From Chitinophagales bacterium (lineage in GTDB: Bacteria; Bacteroidota; Bacteroidia; Chitinophagales; Saprospiraceae), in NCBI GenBank assembly GCA_013297745.1, contig JAAFIM010000018.1, positions 1 through 54,530 of the forward strand: DNA of 54,530 nt, in the 5' to 3' direction. Of the stretch, positions 43,601-53,000 are shown piece by piece; position 1 is the stretch's first letter, and every line of letters begins with the position of its first letter. The notes below the pieces were generated by a model that was given only the letters and a program-made list of their open reading frames with translations, did no database searches and was not told the origin of the DNA. A program made the position numbers and the translations under genes.

Positions 43601-46043
43601 TGACCATTTGGGCTTGTGCTGGGTATAAATTATCCACCAACTGCTGCAAAGTATTTTCTGATAATTGCGCTACCAAGCGTTGCCAAACGGCTGGATTTCT
43701 ACCTATGCGGGCAAAACTCCGTCTTAATGCTTGAGGTTGGGATTGGGCAAGTTCGGCAAATATATTTTCTATTTTTTCATTTTTGTAAGGTTCTGCCCAC
43801 CAAGGAACGGCTGCATATTCTAAAAAGAATATCAAATAATCCATTTTGGAGCGATATTCTGGGTTGGTTTCCGCTTCGTTATCTGCATTTTCCAAACTTT
43901 CAGCATCTTTGGCGGTGATGCGGGTAAGTTCGTTGATGGTTTTTTGCAGCGATTGTTGTTGGGGTTGGAGTTCAGCTATTTCTTCTTTTAGGGCGTTGAT
44001 ACTGGCCAAAATACCATCTCGTTGTTGGCGAATGAGTTGTTTTTGGCGACTATTTTTGGCATCTTTAAGCAGTTTGTCCAAGTTGTCGATTTGTTTGTTA
44101 AGGTTTTGCTGTTTGTCTTGCAAAAAATTAAGCACAAAAATCAACTCTTTGTTCAGCCTTTGCAATTTGAGCGTCCTTTCTATCGTTTTGGGTTGGCTTA
44201 GTGTTTTGGCTATACTATCCAGCAATTCTACCAAACGGCTGCGCAAGGCGGTTTCTATGCGTTCTTGAGCCTGTAGCAGTTGAGCTTGGGGGCTGTCTTG
44301 AGCGATTTCTTTTGCTTGTTCGCTTAGGTCTTGGGTTTGGCTTTGCAAATTTTCTATCAAATTTTGCACATTTTGCCATTCCAAACTCAACCGTTGGGCG
44401 GCTGGTGCGCTTAGTTCGGCAAGTTGGCTGATTTGCTTGCGTTCCAAAGTATTAAGTTGTTTTTGCAATTTATCAATTTCTTGGAATATATCCTCGCGTT
44501 GGCTGGAGGACAAATCGGGAATTTCAAGCAATTCAGCCAATTCTTTAAGCTGGGTTTCTATGTCGTTGGCTTCTTCCAAGGCTTCGTTGAGGCGAGTTTC
44601 TTTGCGTATTTGGGTGCTTTCCCGCTTAGTTTGTAGGGTTTCCAATACGGTTGCCAATTCATCCCCCCATTCTTTTTTATAATTAGAATTAGGGTTTTGT
44701 TGTTCGGCGATTAGTTCGTCCAGCAGTATGTTTTCATCGCTATTGAGTGCGGGGGCTAAGTTTTCTAAAGTATCTTGTAGAAAAGTTTGTTTGACAAAAT
44801 TGGTTTTTTTTCTTAAAAAAGCATACTCCAAAGCTGTTTTTAGCACCATTTCTTTGCTTTTGCTGGAGCTGATACTGCGGCTGACATTGGGGCGGGCGCG
44901 TTCAAAAATTGTTAAAGCGCTTATGGTTTGTTGGATAAAATTGACGGTGTCGCTGCTGATAGGTTCTAATAAATTGATAATTTGTTCTTCGCTAAATTGT
45001 AAAATTAACCTTTGCAAAAAACTATCTTGGCTGATATTGCGCTCAACCATACGCTGTAGGGCTGCCAATTGGCGGCTGCTCAATTCATTGTAAATCTCTT
45101 GCAAATTCAGTTTTGAACCCACATTAGACCAAGAAGGGACAGAACCATATTGCAAAAAATATTCTAAAATATCCAAATCTTGATAGGTTTGGGCGAAAGC
45201 AGGTTTTACTTTGCTTTTATAATCTATTTGGCTAACGTCGGCTATAGTTTCGTATCCTTCTTGCACTTTTTCTATGATAGCGAGGTTAAATTCGCGCTCT
45301 TTGTACTTAAATTTACGCGCTCTGGTGGTATTTTTTACATAGAAATCCAAAGCGGCTTCTTGCACCAATTTTTCTACCCTTTTGCGCGAAGAGGCTGGAT
45401 ATTGGCGTTGTATGCGTTTTTGTATAAACAATAATTGCGCTTTCACCAGTTTATAATCAGCCCCATACAATGTAGCTATTAGTTTGTCTATCACCTCGGC
45501 ATCAAATTGCATAAATAGCCGTTTTTGTACTTCTGGGCGTTTGGCCAACCGCACCAGCATAGTCTGCACCGTTTTGGGATTTTCTTCCAACAATTCAGCC
45601 ATAATAATTTGGGCGTTGGCATTTTCGCCCGATGCCCAAGATGGATAACGTCCTTCTGAGATAAAAGTCTGCAAAATTTCCCGTTTGCTAACCACTTTTT
45701 GTTGTATGTTTTCGGGCAAGTTTCCGCCTTTATTTTTTATATTAACGCCTTGTTTTTGCAGCGCTTCTACAATAGCCGCCTTTATTTTTTTTTCTGCTTG
45801 TCGGGCGAAATCACTTTCTAAATTGCTTACGGTTATCCTATCCAAGTTTATAGTCAGTTTGTCCAAAGTGATAAATACATCGGCGGGGACTAGGCGGGAT
45901 AAAATTTGGTCTAATCTAGGGGCTATTTTAAACTTATAGACGCGCAAAATACGCTGTTGTACCTCTTTTACCGTTTTGGGGTTGTTGGTGCGTATATTGA
46001 TAATCTGTTTTTTTATCAGGTGATTATTTTTTTTCTTAGCCAT
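40686..46043 (-). CDS. Contractile injection system tape-measure-associated protein (CIS_TMP family), 1785 residues
   Basis: I start at the ATG 46041-46043; the frame runs on to 46079, but a -7 box at 46077-46084 makes that unlikely. The N-terminus (HLIKKQIINIRTNN, then LVPADVFITLDKLTINLD at about 50-80) and the last 160 residues are typical of the family called contractile injection system tape measure protein: VKNAGLVILQPFIPRYFDAL, HLLQYLATKQLETPENELVF, KILVGLPINTPVPL, MSPDALRSTFI, and WGFTFVRFSW. Between them are four copies of a helical module of the type FLQYG-x-VPSW...RLxxQFSExxIxxL (near residues 130, 300, 740 and 950) and long glutamine-rich coiled coils. No sheath, tube, baseplate or AAA-ATPase gene is in view. 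Its role is inferred from family membership only. Confidence 0.85.
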   Translation of the reverse strand: MAKKKNNHLIKKQIINIRTNNPKTVKEVQQRILRVYKFKIAPRLDQILSRLVPADVFITLDKLTINLDRITVSNLESDFARQAEKKIKAAIVEALQKQGVNIKNKGGNLPENIQQKVVSKREILQTFISEGRYPSWASGENANAQIIMAELLEENPKTVQTMLVRLAKRPEVQKRLFMQFDAEVIDKLIATLYGADYKLVKAQLLFIQKRIQRQYPASSRKRVEKLVQEAALDFYVKNTTRARKFKYKEREFNLAIIEKVQEGYETIADVSQIDYKSKVKPAFAQTYQDLDILEYFLQYGSVPSWSNVGSKLNLQEIYNELSSRQLAALQRMVERNISQDSFLQRLILQFSEEQIINLLEPISSDTVNFIQQTISALTIFERARPNVSRSISSSKSKEMVLKTALEYAFLRKKTNFVKQTFLQDTLENLAPALNSDENILLDELIAEQQNPNSNYKKEWGDELATVLETLQTKRESTQIRKETRLNEALEEANDIETQLKELAELLEIPDLSSSQREDIFQEIDKLQKQLNTLERKQISQLAELSAPAAQRLSLEWQNVQNLIENLQSQTQDLSEQAKEIAQDSPQAQLLQAQERIETALRSRLVELLDSIAKTLSQPKTIERTLKLQRLNKELIFVLNFLQDKQQNLNKQIDNLDKLLKDAKNSRQKQLIRQQRDGILASINALKEEIAELQPQQQSLQKTINELTRITAKDAESLENADNEAETNPEYRSKMDYLIFFLEYAAVPWWAEPYKNEKIENIFAELAQSQPQALRRSFARIGRNPAVWQRLVAQLSENTLQQLVDNLYPAQAQMVSQQLFIFDRILMSKVFKSLGETTEKEFRWAKIIETLLTRDNLNLQGFIQHVVKIMALDYNLSPSQLLGIIQNLEGNIPDSGLDNFAQTAQELDKDEELIAIEVDLKRQAARRHLDKAGIQLSDVEKISFFQQYISTGQLPQEALDAGINTVAKLEKLLYEQIDLNPQPTLGIIFELFKTAEYRSFVIRNFSENTYWELIQLISPAAILLAQSYLQTLSEALKDKNLFVEKQLIIRFAMEHINKPIESSNLTDFLLENISQDNNRKKIAIANEWKRKISALAPSKRDNSLLPQLIQAEIEMLQKTENITTVSQQIQDLRNEYNQIAAALNQTQQREAIEIIGVPQEVVTLAQLYTAIDNMKAQYEQVLNELATIDKSANPIDFLKLQTQQAQLLARIKLAQRKEPARLRDLRLRYQEAQKQLTQAQQQLQTIQAQQQANVLPEELKNSTEAPTLGLDLLQLGDLEQKASVLTALRLVGDKPDAFSPAQIQKLKLALERLVKQNTDKKAMDWEDISATAQLLSSQSDNAIVAQLLDLIPEQLQKSPNLPATTQKISQQLQSLLANYPQLLSIIDDLQIIQDNLHKNIRKMEISKLIADWQDAKRLQEQLMKLIEKDKNLVSNDPVLDAIIELDELQADIYTQIQREENRRRSAQLQQIQARIQQYQQQSQSIADVEQLEIFAAEIQTAEAEILSLLENFYTDNPIPEIAAELPAMRKNINVQFAQIQQLLIWRKNRLWQQLAQEQNQQIEEAQTTQKMLEDEQKEILAAAEKPTAEEIERAQAEEEAVQKQRETRRRTLAPKPIDEPLVVKNAGLVILQPFIPRYFDALGLVKNKFFVSQEAQFKAIHLLQYLATKQLETPENELVFNKILVGLPINTPVPLSVEISQEEIDFSESLLQGAIANWSRMKTMSPDALRSTFIIRNGTIKEEPDRWKLVVEKGGFDVLLRTISWGFTFVRFSWLEKSIFVEWNYM

Positions 46044-46076
46044 TTTATTTACACATTTAGGATTTAATTTGGGGGG

Positions 46077-46084
46077 CAAATATA
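46077..46084 (-). promoter_or_regulatory. -7 box for the tape-measure-like gene
   Basis: TATATTTG on the minus strand, a full TAnnTTTG match 33 nt before the chosen start codon. No good TTG lies upstream. Confidence 0.45.
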
Positions 46085-46117
46085 GCTTATTTTTATAATA
46101 TAGTTTGTTTTATAAAA

Positions 46118-46151
46118 AAAATCCCCCTTTGCAGATACAAAGTAGGGATTT
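46118..46151 (-). terminator. Candidate terminator, possibly the original recN terminator
   Basis: On the minus strand AAATCCCTACTTTG and CAAAGGGGGATTT pair with a small bulge and are followed by eight T residues. The only upstream minus-strand gene is recN, whose stop is 435 nt away on the other side of repeat B copy 3. Confidence 0.55.
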
Positions 46152-46175
46152 GTGTTGACCGAAAAAAATATATAT

Positions 46176-46567
46176 GCGGAGTTGCGATTGAGGATTATAG
46201 CAGTTAAATTGAGTAGAATTTTTTGGCACTACGCCAAATTACTTGAAACAAAGTATGCTTTTGAAAAGTTACGTGGGCTTGCAAAATTTTTAACGGCTTA
46301 CGCCTAAAATTTTGGTTTATTACTTTTTTGATGGCAAAAAAGTAACCAAAAAAGCCAACGCCAAAAAAGGCGTTTTTGCTGTATTTTTTTCAAAAATAAG
46401 CGCAAAACCGTCGCTACAAGCCGACGTTTTTTTCTACGAAAAAAAGCTACTGCCCTCGCTGCGCTCGGTTGGTCGTCTTTTCGCGACATACGCTGGTTTT
46501 GGCGTCGCACGGCGAAAATTTAGCTTTTCAACTTTTGTCAAAAAAATAGCCGAAGCGTAACTTTGGT
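46176..46567. repeat. MITE-like repeat family B, copy 3 (diverged)
   Basis: The inner part (AACGGCTTACGCC, TACTTTTTTGATGGCAAAAA, GCGCAAAACCGTCGCTACAA, GCTACTGCCCTCGCT) is close to copies 1 and 2, with a shortened middle. The ends are decayed: GCGGAGTTGCGATTGAGG on the left and AGCGTAACTTTGG on the right. ATATAT occurs on both outer flanks. No gene lies within. Confidence 0.8.
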
Positions 46568-46585
46568 ATATATTATGGGGTTGTA

Positions 46586-48241
46586 TCAACGCGCCAACAG
46601 TTCTTTGGCGTTGGCTTTGGCGATTTCTGTGGGCGGGTTGCCGCTTAGCATTTTGGCGATTTCTATAATTCGTTCATCTGTGCTTAGCGTTCGGATGCCT
46701 GTAGTGGTGCGATTTTCTTGTACGATTTTATGCACAAAAAAATGGGTATTTGCTTTTGCCGCAATTTGTGGCGAGTGGGTAATGCTAATGACTTGATGGT
46801 TTTGGGATAAAGATTGCAAAATAAGCGCCATTTGGAAGGCTACTTCGCCAGAAACGCCTGAATCTATCTCGTCAAAAATTAGCGTGGGCAATGTTATGGC
46901 ATCAGCTACCAAGGATTTGATACACAAAGCCAAACGGGATAACTCACCCCCTGAAGCTACATTTTTTATCGGTTCGGGGCGAGAGCCTTTGTTGGCAGCG
47001 AATAGAAACTGTAATTCATCCATCCCCATATTATTGAGTTGTATGCTGGTTTTAATCTCTACCACCAAGCGGGCGTGGGGCATAGAGAGTTGGGTCAACA
47101 GATTGTGTACCGTATTTTCAAACGGTTGGGCTGCTTTTTGTCTGTTTTGCGAAAGTATAACCGCTTGACTTTTTAGCGATTTTTCTTGGCTGGCGATTAT
47201 TTTTTCTAAATTGGCAATTTGGGCTGATGTGTCAGAAAAAGAGCGCAATTTATCCTGTAGTTCGGTTTGCAAAGCGATTAAATCCTCTACCGTTACGACA
47301 TTATATTTTTTGCATAAGCGGAATAATAAATTTAGCCGTTCGTCAATTTCTTCAAGCCTTTTGCCGTCGTATTCTGTGTTTTCGGCTATCTGTTCCAATT
47401 CTGAGGAAATATCCTCGAGTTCAAATTTGGCATTTTCCAACCTTTCCGACAAAACGGGTAAAGTGGGATAAAATTCGGCGACGGTTTCTATAGAGCGCAC
47501 AATATCAGCCAGTTGTGAGTACAAAGAATTTTCGTCTTCAGTTAGTTGGCGGGTAGCGCTGCTTAGGGCGGATTTGATTTCTTCGGCGTTAGCCAATTGT
47601 TTTTGCAACTGTTCTAATTCTTCTTGCTCTTGAGGCTGAAGATTAGCTTTTTGCAGTTCTTGGAGTTGATATTGGATAAAATCGCTTTCTTGAGCTGATT
47701 TTTGCGCCTGTTCGGTTAACTTTTTTAACTCTTTTTTGCTTGTTTCGTAAACTTTATAGTCATTTTGATAATTTTTTAACAGCTCGCTGTGTTGAGCCAA
47801 GGCATCAATAACTTCCAACTGAAAGCGGCTTTGTTGAATATCTAAAGTATCAAATTGTTGGTGCAAATCTATCAAATACGCGCCCAATTTTTCTAAAGTA
47901 CCCAATTTGACCGGGCTGTCGTTGATAAAAGCGCGCGATTTGCCCGCAGTGGAGATTTCGCGGCGGATGATGGTTTCTTGTTCGTACTCCAAACCCTCTT
48001 CTTCAAAAAATGGCTGCAGGGTATAATCTCCGATAAAACAGGTGGCTTCCACCACACATTTAGCGTTTTGGTCGTATAAAACCTTAGAATCGGCGCGATT
48101 GCCCAGTATTAGCCCCAGCGCACCCAAAATAATGGATTTGCCCGCACCCGTTTCTCCCGTGATAATGGTTAGGTTTTCGTCAAATTGTATCTCTAAATGG
48201 TCAATAATGGCATAATTGCGGATAGAAAGTGAACGTATCAT
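46586..48241 (-). CDS. recN: DNA repair protein RecN
   Basis: RecN is an SMC-like ATPase acting early in repair of double-strand breaks. The 551-residue protein begins MIRSLSIRNYAIIDHLEIQF with Walker A GETGAGKS at residues 29-36. Two coiled-coil arms lie about 155-370, and the C-terminal head has the signature SGGELSRLALCIK, Walker B TLIFDEIDSGVSG and SITHSPQIAAKA. I chose the ATG at 48239-48241; an in-frame start 12 codons upstream adds residues unlike the family. In many relatives recN follows porD; here it does not. Confidence 0.96.
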   Translation of the reverse strand: MIRSLSIRNYAIIDHLEIQFDENLTIITGETGAGKSIILGALGLILGNRADSKVLYDQNAKCVVEATCFIGDYTLQPFFEEEGLEYEQETIIRREISTAGKSRAFINDSPVKLGTLEKLGAYLIDLHQQFDTLDIQQSRFQLEVIDALAQHSELLKNYQNDYKVYETSKKELKKLTEQAQKSAQESDFIQYQLQELQKANLQPQEQEELEQLQKQLANAEEIKSALSSATRQLTEDENSLYSQLADIVRSIETVAEFYPTLPVLSERLENAKFELEDISSELEQIAENTEYDGKRLEEIDERLNLLFRLCKKYNVVTVEDLIALQTELQDKLRSFSDTSAQIANLEKIIASQEKSLKSQAVILSQNRQKAAQPFENTVHNLLTQLSMPHARLVVEIKTSIQLNNMGMDELQFLFAANKGSRPEPIKNVASGGELSRLALCIKSLVADAITLPTLIFDEIDSGVSGEVAFQMALILQSLSQNHQVISITHSPQIAAKANTHFFVHKIVQENRTTTGIRTLSTDERIIEIAKMLSGNPPTEIAKANAKELLAR

Positions 48242-48419
48242 TGTATAAGCAAGTGGATAAGTTGAGGTTTTAATCAAACAAAATGATATGATTATACCCC
48301 AAAAACAATAAAATGTTTCAAATCAGCCGCAAAATTAACAACTTTTACAACATTTTGTATTAGTTGAACAAAAAAGATGAAAAAATATCCACTTTTTATA
48401 AACAATCCCCTAAAATTAT

Positions 48420-48431
48420 TTGTATATACAA
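48420..48431. promoter_or_regulatory. Perfect 12-bp palindrome, candidate operator of the quinone reductase gene
   Basis: TTGTATATACAA lies 34 nt before the start codon at 48466. In other bacteria QorB/YtfG-type genes are often controlled by HxlR/MarR-type repressors that bind short palindromes at such positions. No regulator gene is adjacent here. Confidence 0.45.
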
Positions 48432-48465
48432 GCGTTTTTCCTTAATTATTTAAAAAATTACGCAA

Positions 48466-49326
48466 ATGATATTAGTAACAGGAGCTACAGGGCATTTGGG
48501 AGCGGCTGTAGTCAAGCATTTAATCGCACAAATTCCCGCTTCGCAAGTAGCAGTTTTGGTCAGAAACGAATCAAAAGCCGACGAGTTGAAAGCTTTGGGG
48601 GTAATTGTTAGAGTAAGCGATTATCGCCAACTAGAAAGTTTGGAAAAAGCCTTTGCGGGCGTGGATAAACTATTGTTGATTTCTTCTAGCGATTTCAACG
48701 ACCGTTTCCAACAGCACAAAAACGCTGTAGATGCAGCCAAAAAGGCGGGGGTGAAGCACATTTTCTACACGGGGGTAACGATGCGCGATATAGAAAAATC
48801 GCCATTGAAGGCTTTTTTGGATAGCCATTTCCAAACAGAGGACTACATCAAAGCGCAAGGATTGGCGTACACATTCTTTAGAAATGGCTTGTATAGCGAG
48901 GTAATTCCTATGTTCTTGGGCGCAACCGTGTTGGAAACGGGCGTATTTTTCCCCAGCGGAGAGGGTAAAGTAGCTTTTGCGAGCCGTGCAGATTTGGCAG
49001 AAGCCATAGCCAACGTATTGGCAGCGGACGGACACGAGGGCAAAATTTACGCTTTGGCGGGAACTCAAAGTTATAGTTTTGCCGATGTAGCCAACGCGTT
49101 AAGCCAATTATCTAGCAAAACGGTAGCTTTCAACAGCCCAGAACCTGCGGTTTTTCAACAAGTTTTAGCCCAAATCGGATTGCCAGAACCTATTATACAA
49201 ATGTCGTTGGGTTTTGCAGCGGGGATAAAAAATCAAGATTTTGAAGCTACCAGCGCGGATTTAGCCCGCGTATTGGGTAGAGAACCAGAAAATTTGCAGA
49301 GTTTTTTGCAAAAAACTTATTTCTAA
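48466..49326 (+). CDS. NAD(P)H:quinone oxidoreductase 2-like NmrA-family protein
   Basis: The 286-residue protein is an atypical SDR with the dinucleotide-binding motif GATGHLG at residues 6-12. The whole chain follows E. coli QorB (YtfG): PASQVAVLVRNESKADEL, GVDKLLLISSSD, HKNAVDAAKKAGVKHIFYTG, FRNGLYSE, GKVAFASRADLAEA and GKIYALAG. QorB reduces quinones with NADPH; some close relatives act as redox sensors instead, so activity is likely but not proven. It is a single gene with a palindrome upstream and a terminator downstream. Confidence 0.88.
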   Translation: MILVTGATGHLGAAVVKHLIAQIPASQVAVLVRNESKADELKALGVIVRVSDYRQLESLEKAFAGVDKLLLISSSDFNDRFQQHKNAVDAAKKAGVKHIFYTGVTMRDIEKSPLKAFLDSHFQTEDYIKAQGLAYTFFRNGLYSEVIPMFLGATVLETGVFFPSGEGKVAFASRADLAEAIANVLAADGHEGKIYALAGTQSYSFADVANALSQLSSKTVAFNSPEPAVFQQVLAQIGLPEPIIQMSLGFAAGIKNQDFEATSADLARVLGREPENLQSFLQKTYF

Positions 49327-49330
49327 CGAT

Positions 49331-49362
49331 GAAGCAGCGGGCTAAGGCTTGGCTGCTTTTTT
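49331..49362 (+). terminator. Rho-independent terminator after the quinone reductase gene
   Basis: AAGCAGC/GCTGCTT stem with a 13-nt loop followed by seven T residues, 5 nt after the stop codon. Confidence 0.7.
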
Positions 49363-49364
49363 TA

Positions 49365-49913
49365 TTATTTAGGTTCGTTAATATAACTGTACGCTATCTG
49401 ATTTATATCGTTATCCAACCAGTAATGGTACTCAAGGGGAGTGTTATCATTTAGAAATTTTACTAAATTATCCACCATATTCCACCCTTCGGGTAGCGCA
49501 TAATTATCATAAAATACGAGACTACTGTTTGTATCATAATCTATATAAGCTGAAAATAATTTCTTATCAAAATCCATAACAACCAATGGCAGCGCGTACA
49601 TAAACTCCCACTGGACTTCGCAAAGTTCTCTAAATATATCTAAATTTTCTCGCAGTTCGGCGGGAGAAATTTCTTGATTTTGGATATGGGATAGCAGCAA
49701 GTCTATAGTCTGCGCATTCAAAAATTTAATCCCATATCTATTCTCTTCAGATGCTTGAGTAGTATCAATATCCTCATAATCTGTCATCTCCCAATTCATA
49801 GGCGCGTAATGTTTGGGTAAAACAAAGTACCTATATTTTGCTTGATGTACGATTAAAAAAATGAAATAATCTGGCGAATTTCCGTTTGGGAAAAGTAAGT
49901 TAGAAAAGTGCAT
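49365..49913 (-). CDS. Hypothetical acidic protein
   Basis: The 182-residue cytoplasmic-looking protein has no signal peptide and no recognised motif. It is acidic and aromatic-rich (FRELCEVQWEFMYALPLVVMDFD, YIDYDTNSSLVFYDNYALPEGW). The composition and size are like those of small immunity-type or SMI1-like proteins, but I cannot support that assignment. It stands alone, convergent with the quinone reductase gene. Confidence 0.65.
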   Translation of the reverse strand: MHFSNLLFPNGNSPDYFIFLIVHQAKYRYFVLPKHYAPMNWEMTDYEDIDTTQASEENRYGIKFLNAQTIDLLLSHIQNQEISPAELRENLDIFRELCEVQWEFMYALPLVVMDFDKKLFSAYIDYDTNSSLVFYDNYALPEGWNMVDNLVKFLNDNTPLEYHYWLDNDINQIAYSYINEPK

Positions 49914-49958
49914 AATTGTATATTATATAAAAACGCGCAAATTTAGTACTTTTTGCAT

Positions 49959-49995
49959 AAAAAAAAGCCCGCTTCGTGTGAAGTGAGCTTTTTCT
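49959..49995 (-). terminator. Rho-independent terminator after the SBBP-repeat gene
   Basis: On the minus strand AAGCTCACTTCACACGAAGCGGGCTT is followed by eight T residues (stem interrupted by one mismatch). It is strongly similar to the terminator at 53157-53193. Confidence 0.8.
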
Positions 49996-50015
49996 ATTTC
50001 AGTTTTTTTTAAATT

Positions 50016-53000
50016 TTACTCTTTTACTATTTTTTGGGTATAAATTTGCCCGTTTTGCTCTTGGATACTCAACCAATAAACACCAACAGGCAAGGGCGAC
50101 AAGCTAAAGCTGAATTGCTGCACATTATTTGTGAATTGTTGGGTATAAACCAACTGCCCGATGCTGTTGTATAAGTTAATCTGTGGCTGGTTAGCAATTT
50201 GACTAAATGTTATATTGACCGCATCAGCACTTGGGTTGGGAAACACAGAAAAACTGTTCTTGCTGTAATTTTCCAAATTGGTGATAGTAATACAAGCAGA
50301 CGTATCCACACAGCCATTTTCGATAACGACAACCGCATAAACTCCGTTTCCGTTGGGGGTAAATGTTTGATTGTCTTCATTGATAATTAGGCTATTATCG
50401 TTACAATTTATCCATTGGTAGCTTGCGTTACTGTTATTAGCGGTTAAAGAATTGCCGTTATTGGTTACAGAAATATCCACATTTTGGACAACTAAATTCA
50501 AGGTTAAGAAGCTATCGCAACCGTTGGAAGCTACCAAAGTATCCAAATATGCGCCTGAAGTATTTCTATTTAAACCGTTGAAAAAGAAAGATTGTCCTGC
50601 ACAAATCGTTTGAGAAAAACTGCCCGTTTGTACGGGTAAAACATTTAAATTCAAAGTTAAAAAACTATCGCAACCATTGGAAGCTACTAAAGTATCCAAA
50701 TATGTGCCAGAAGTATTTCTATTTAAACCGTTGAAAAAGAAAGATTGCCCAGCGCAAATAGTTTGAGAAAAACTGCCCGTTTGTACGGGTAAAACATTTA
50801 AATTCAAAGTTAAAAAACTATCGCAGCCGTTTGTAGCCACCAAAGTATCCAAATATGCGCCCGAAGTGCTAAGATTCACGCCATTAAAAAGGAAAGATTG
50901 TCCAGCGCAAATAGTTTGAGAAAAACTGCCCGTAGTGTTACAAGAGTTATCAAATTTTGCCAAAAAACCATCTTTGGCATCACCCCCAAAAGTATTTTGA
51001 TGTCCACCTAAAGCGATGGCACTTAGAGACCTCGTCCAACCAACTACATATAAATTACCAGCAGCATCAGCCGCACCAGCAAGTCCAATATCATCATTAG
51101 TTCCACCATAATAAGTCCCCCATTGTCTTACCCCGTTGCTATCCAGTTTTACCAAAAAAGCATCAGAGCTACCCCCGAAAGTATTTTGATGTCCACCCGA
51201 TGCTATATTTGTGTTAGAATTGGTATGACCTATTACGCACACATTATTCAAATTATCAATTACACAATCTGCAATAGCATCATCGCCTGTACCACCATAA
51301 TAAGTAGCCCAAAGACGGGTACCCGCAGGATTAAATTTTACCAAAAAACCATCAACATTAGTTCCAGTACCACCATTATGAGTATTTTGATGCCCATTTG
51401 AGTTTATATTAGTGGAAGAGGTTGTTTGTCCAGCCAAATAAATATTCCCGTTTCTATCTGTGGCGCAAGTAAAACCCATATCATCGCCTGTGCCGCCATA
51501 GTAAGTAGCCCAAAGGCGAGCACCTGTAGAATTAAATTTTACTAAAAAAGCATCACTACCCGTTGTTCCTCCAAAAGTGTTTTGATGTCCTCCTGAAGCT
51601 AAATTAAAGGCGTAAGTGCTGCCAGACAAATAGATATTACCAGCTGTATCAACTGCACAGCCGTTACTATTTTCATCGCCACTACCACCATAATAAGTAG
51701 CCCAAAGACGAACGCCTGCGGAATTAAATTTTACTAAAAAAGCATCATAACCACCAAAAGATATGCTGTTTTGATACCCTCCCGAGGCTATATTGGAACT
51801 GGAATTTGTTTTACCAGCCAAATAGACATTACTGTTTGCATCCACAACACAGGAATAGACAATATCATTAGCAGTACCACCATAATAGGTAGCCCAAAGG
51901 CGAGTGCCTGAAGGATTAAATTTTACTAAAAAACCGTCAGAAAGGCTCGTCCCCGCAAAAGTGTTTTGATGCCCGCCTGCTGCTATATTCAACATAGAGC
52001 GGGTTTCACCAGCTAAATATACGTTGCCTGCTGCGTCGGTTGCGCAAGTATATCCGAAATCTGTCGCAGTTCCGCCATAATAAGTAGCCCATTGCCTTAC
52101 GCCATTGCTATTAAATTTTACTAAAAAAGCATCATAATTTCCCCCAAAAGTATTTTGATGCCCCCCTGAAGCAATGGAATTTGAGGAAAGACTACCACCA
52201 GCTAAATAGACGTCGCCGTTTACATCAATAGCGCAAGAGGAGCCCTCATCAATCCAGCCCCCGCCATAATAAGTAGCCCACAAAACGCTGGGGTCTATTG
52301 TTAAGGGCTGGCTGGGGTCGTAATTGGCGATTGCAAAACTCAACTCATTGCCATTTAAAACAAAACGGGTGGCGATTTCTTTACCATTTTGGAACGAAAC
52401 GGGTGCTTTTTCTGTGATTGTACCCATAGCGTTGGAGAGGGTAAAGCTACCATCAGCATTTAGGCGCAAGTCTTCTTGATGTTCAAAACGCATTTTAATG
52501 TTGCGAATATCGGCATTTGGGCGCACAACAAAATCGTATTTTAGCCCCTCTTTGTTGGTATAAACAACCCAATCTACACCCTGATAAATCTCGTGATAGG
52601 TTATTTTTTCGTAGCCGTACAAGCCCAACACATTGTGATTGTAATAATTGATATAATCTGTGCTTTTGCCCTCGCGGCTGATGCGCGGGTTGGGATTAGC
52701 GCCCACAAGTTGCATATCCATTCTGAACGTTTCCAAACGGATTTTTTCGCGTAGTGCATCGTTGGTTTTGCGCGCTTCCGAGCTTAAATTTTTGCTATCG
52801 TGCTGATAACCTTCTGGATAATGCAGTTTGGAAAATTGGTAAGCCAAGCCCGTTTCCAATAAAAAAACTTGTGTGTTGCCACTTTGATACCCAAACTTTA
52901 CAAAATGGGCGGTTTGTTGGTCGTGGTCTTTGATTTGCCCCTTATTTTCCCAAAACTTGGTTTGAGCGGATTGATTTTGCTCGCCCAAGGCTTGCGGATT

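Noticed and set aside
40711-45939. Many plus-strand frames opposite the tape-measure-like gene
   Set aside because: They are antisense shadows of a long coiled-coil gene whose minus-strand frame is continuous and has family motifs at both ends.
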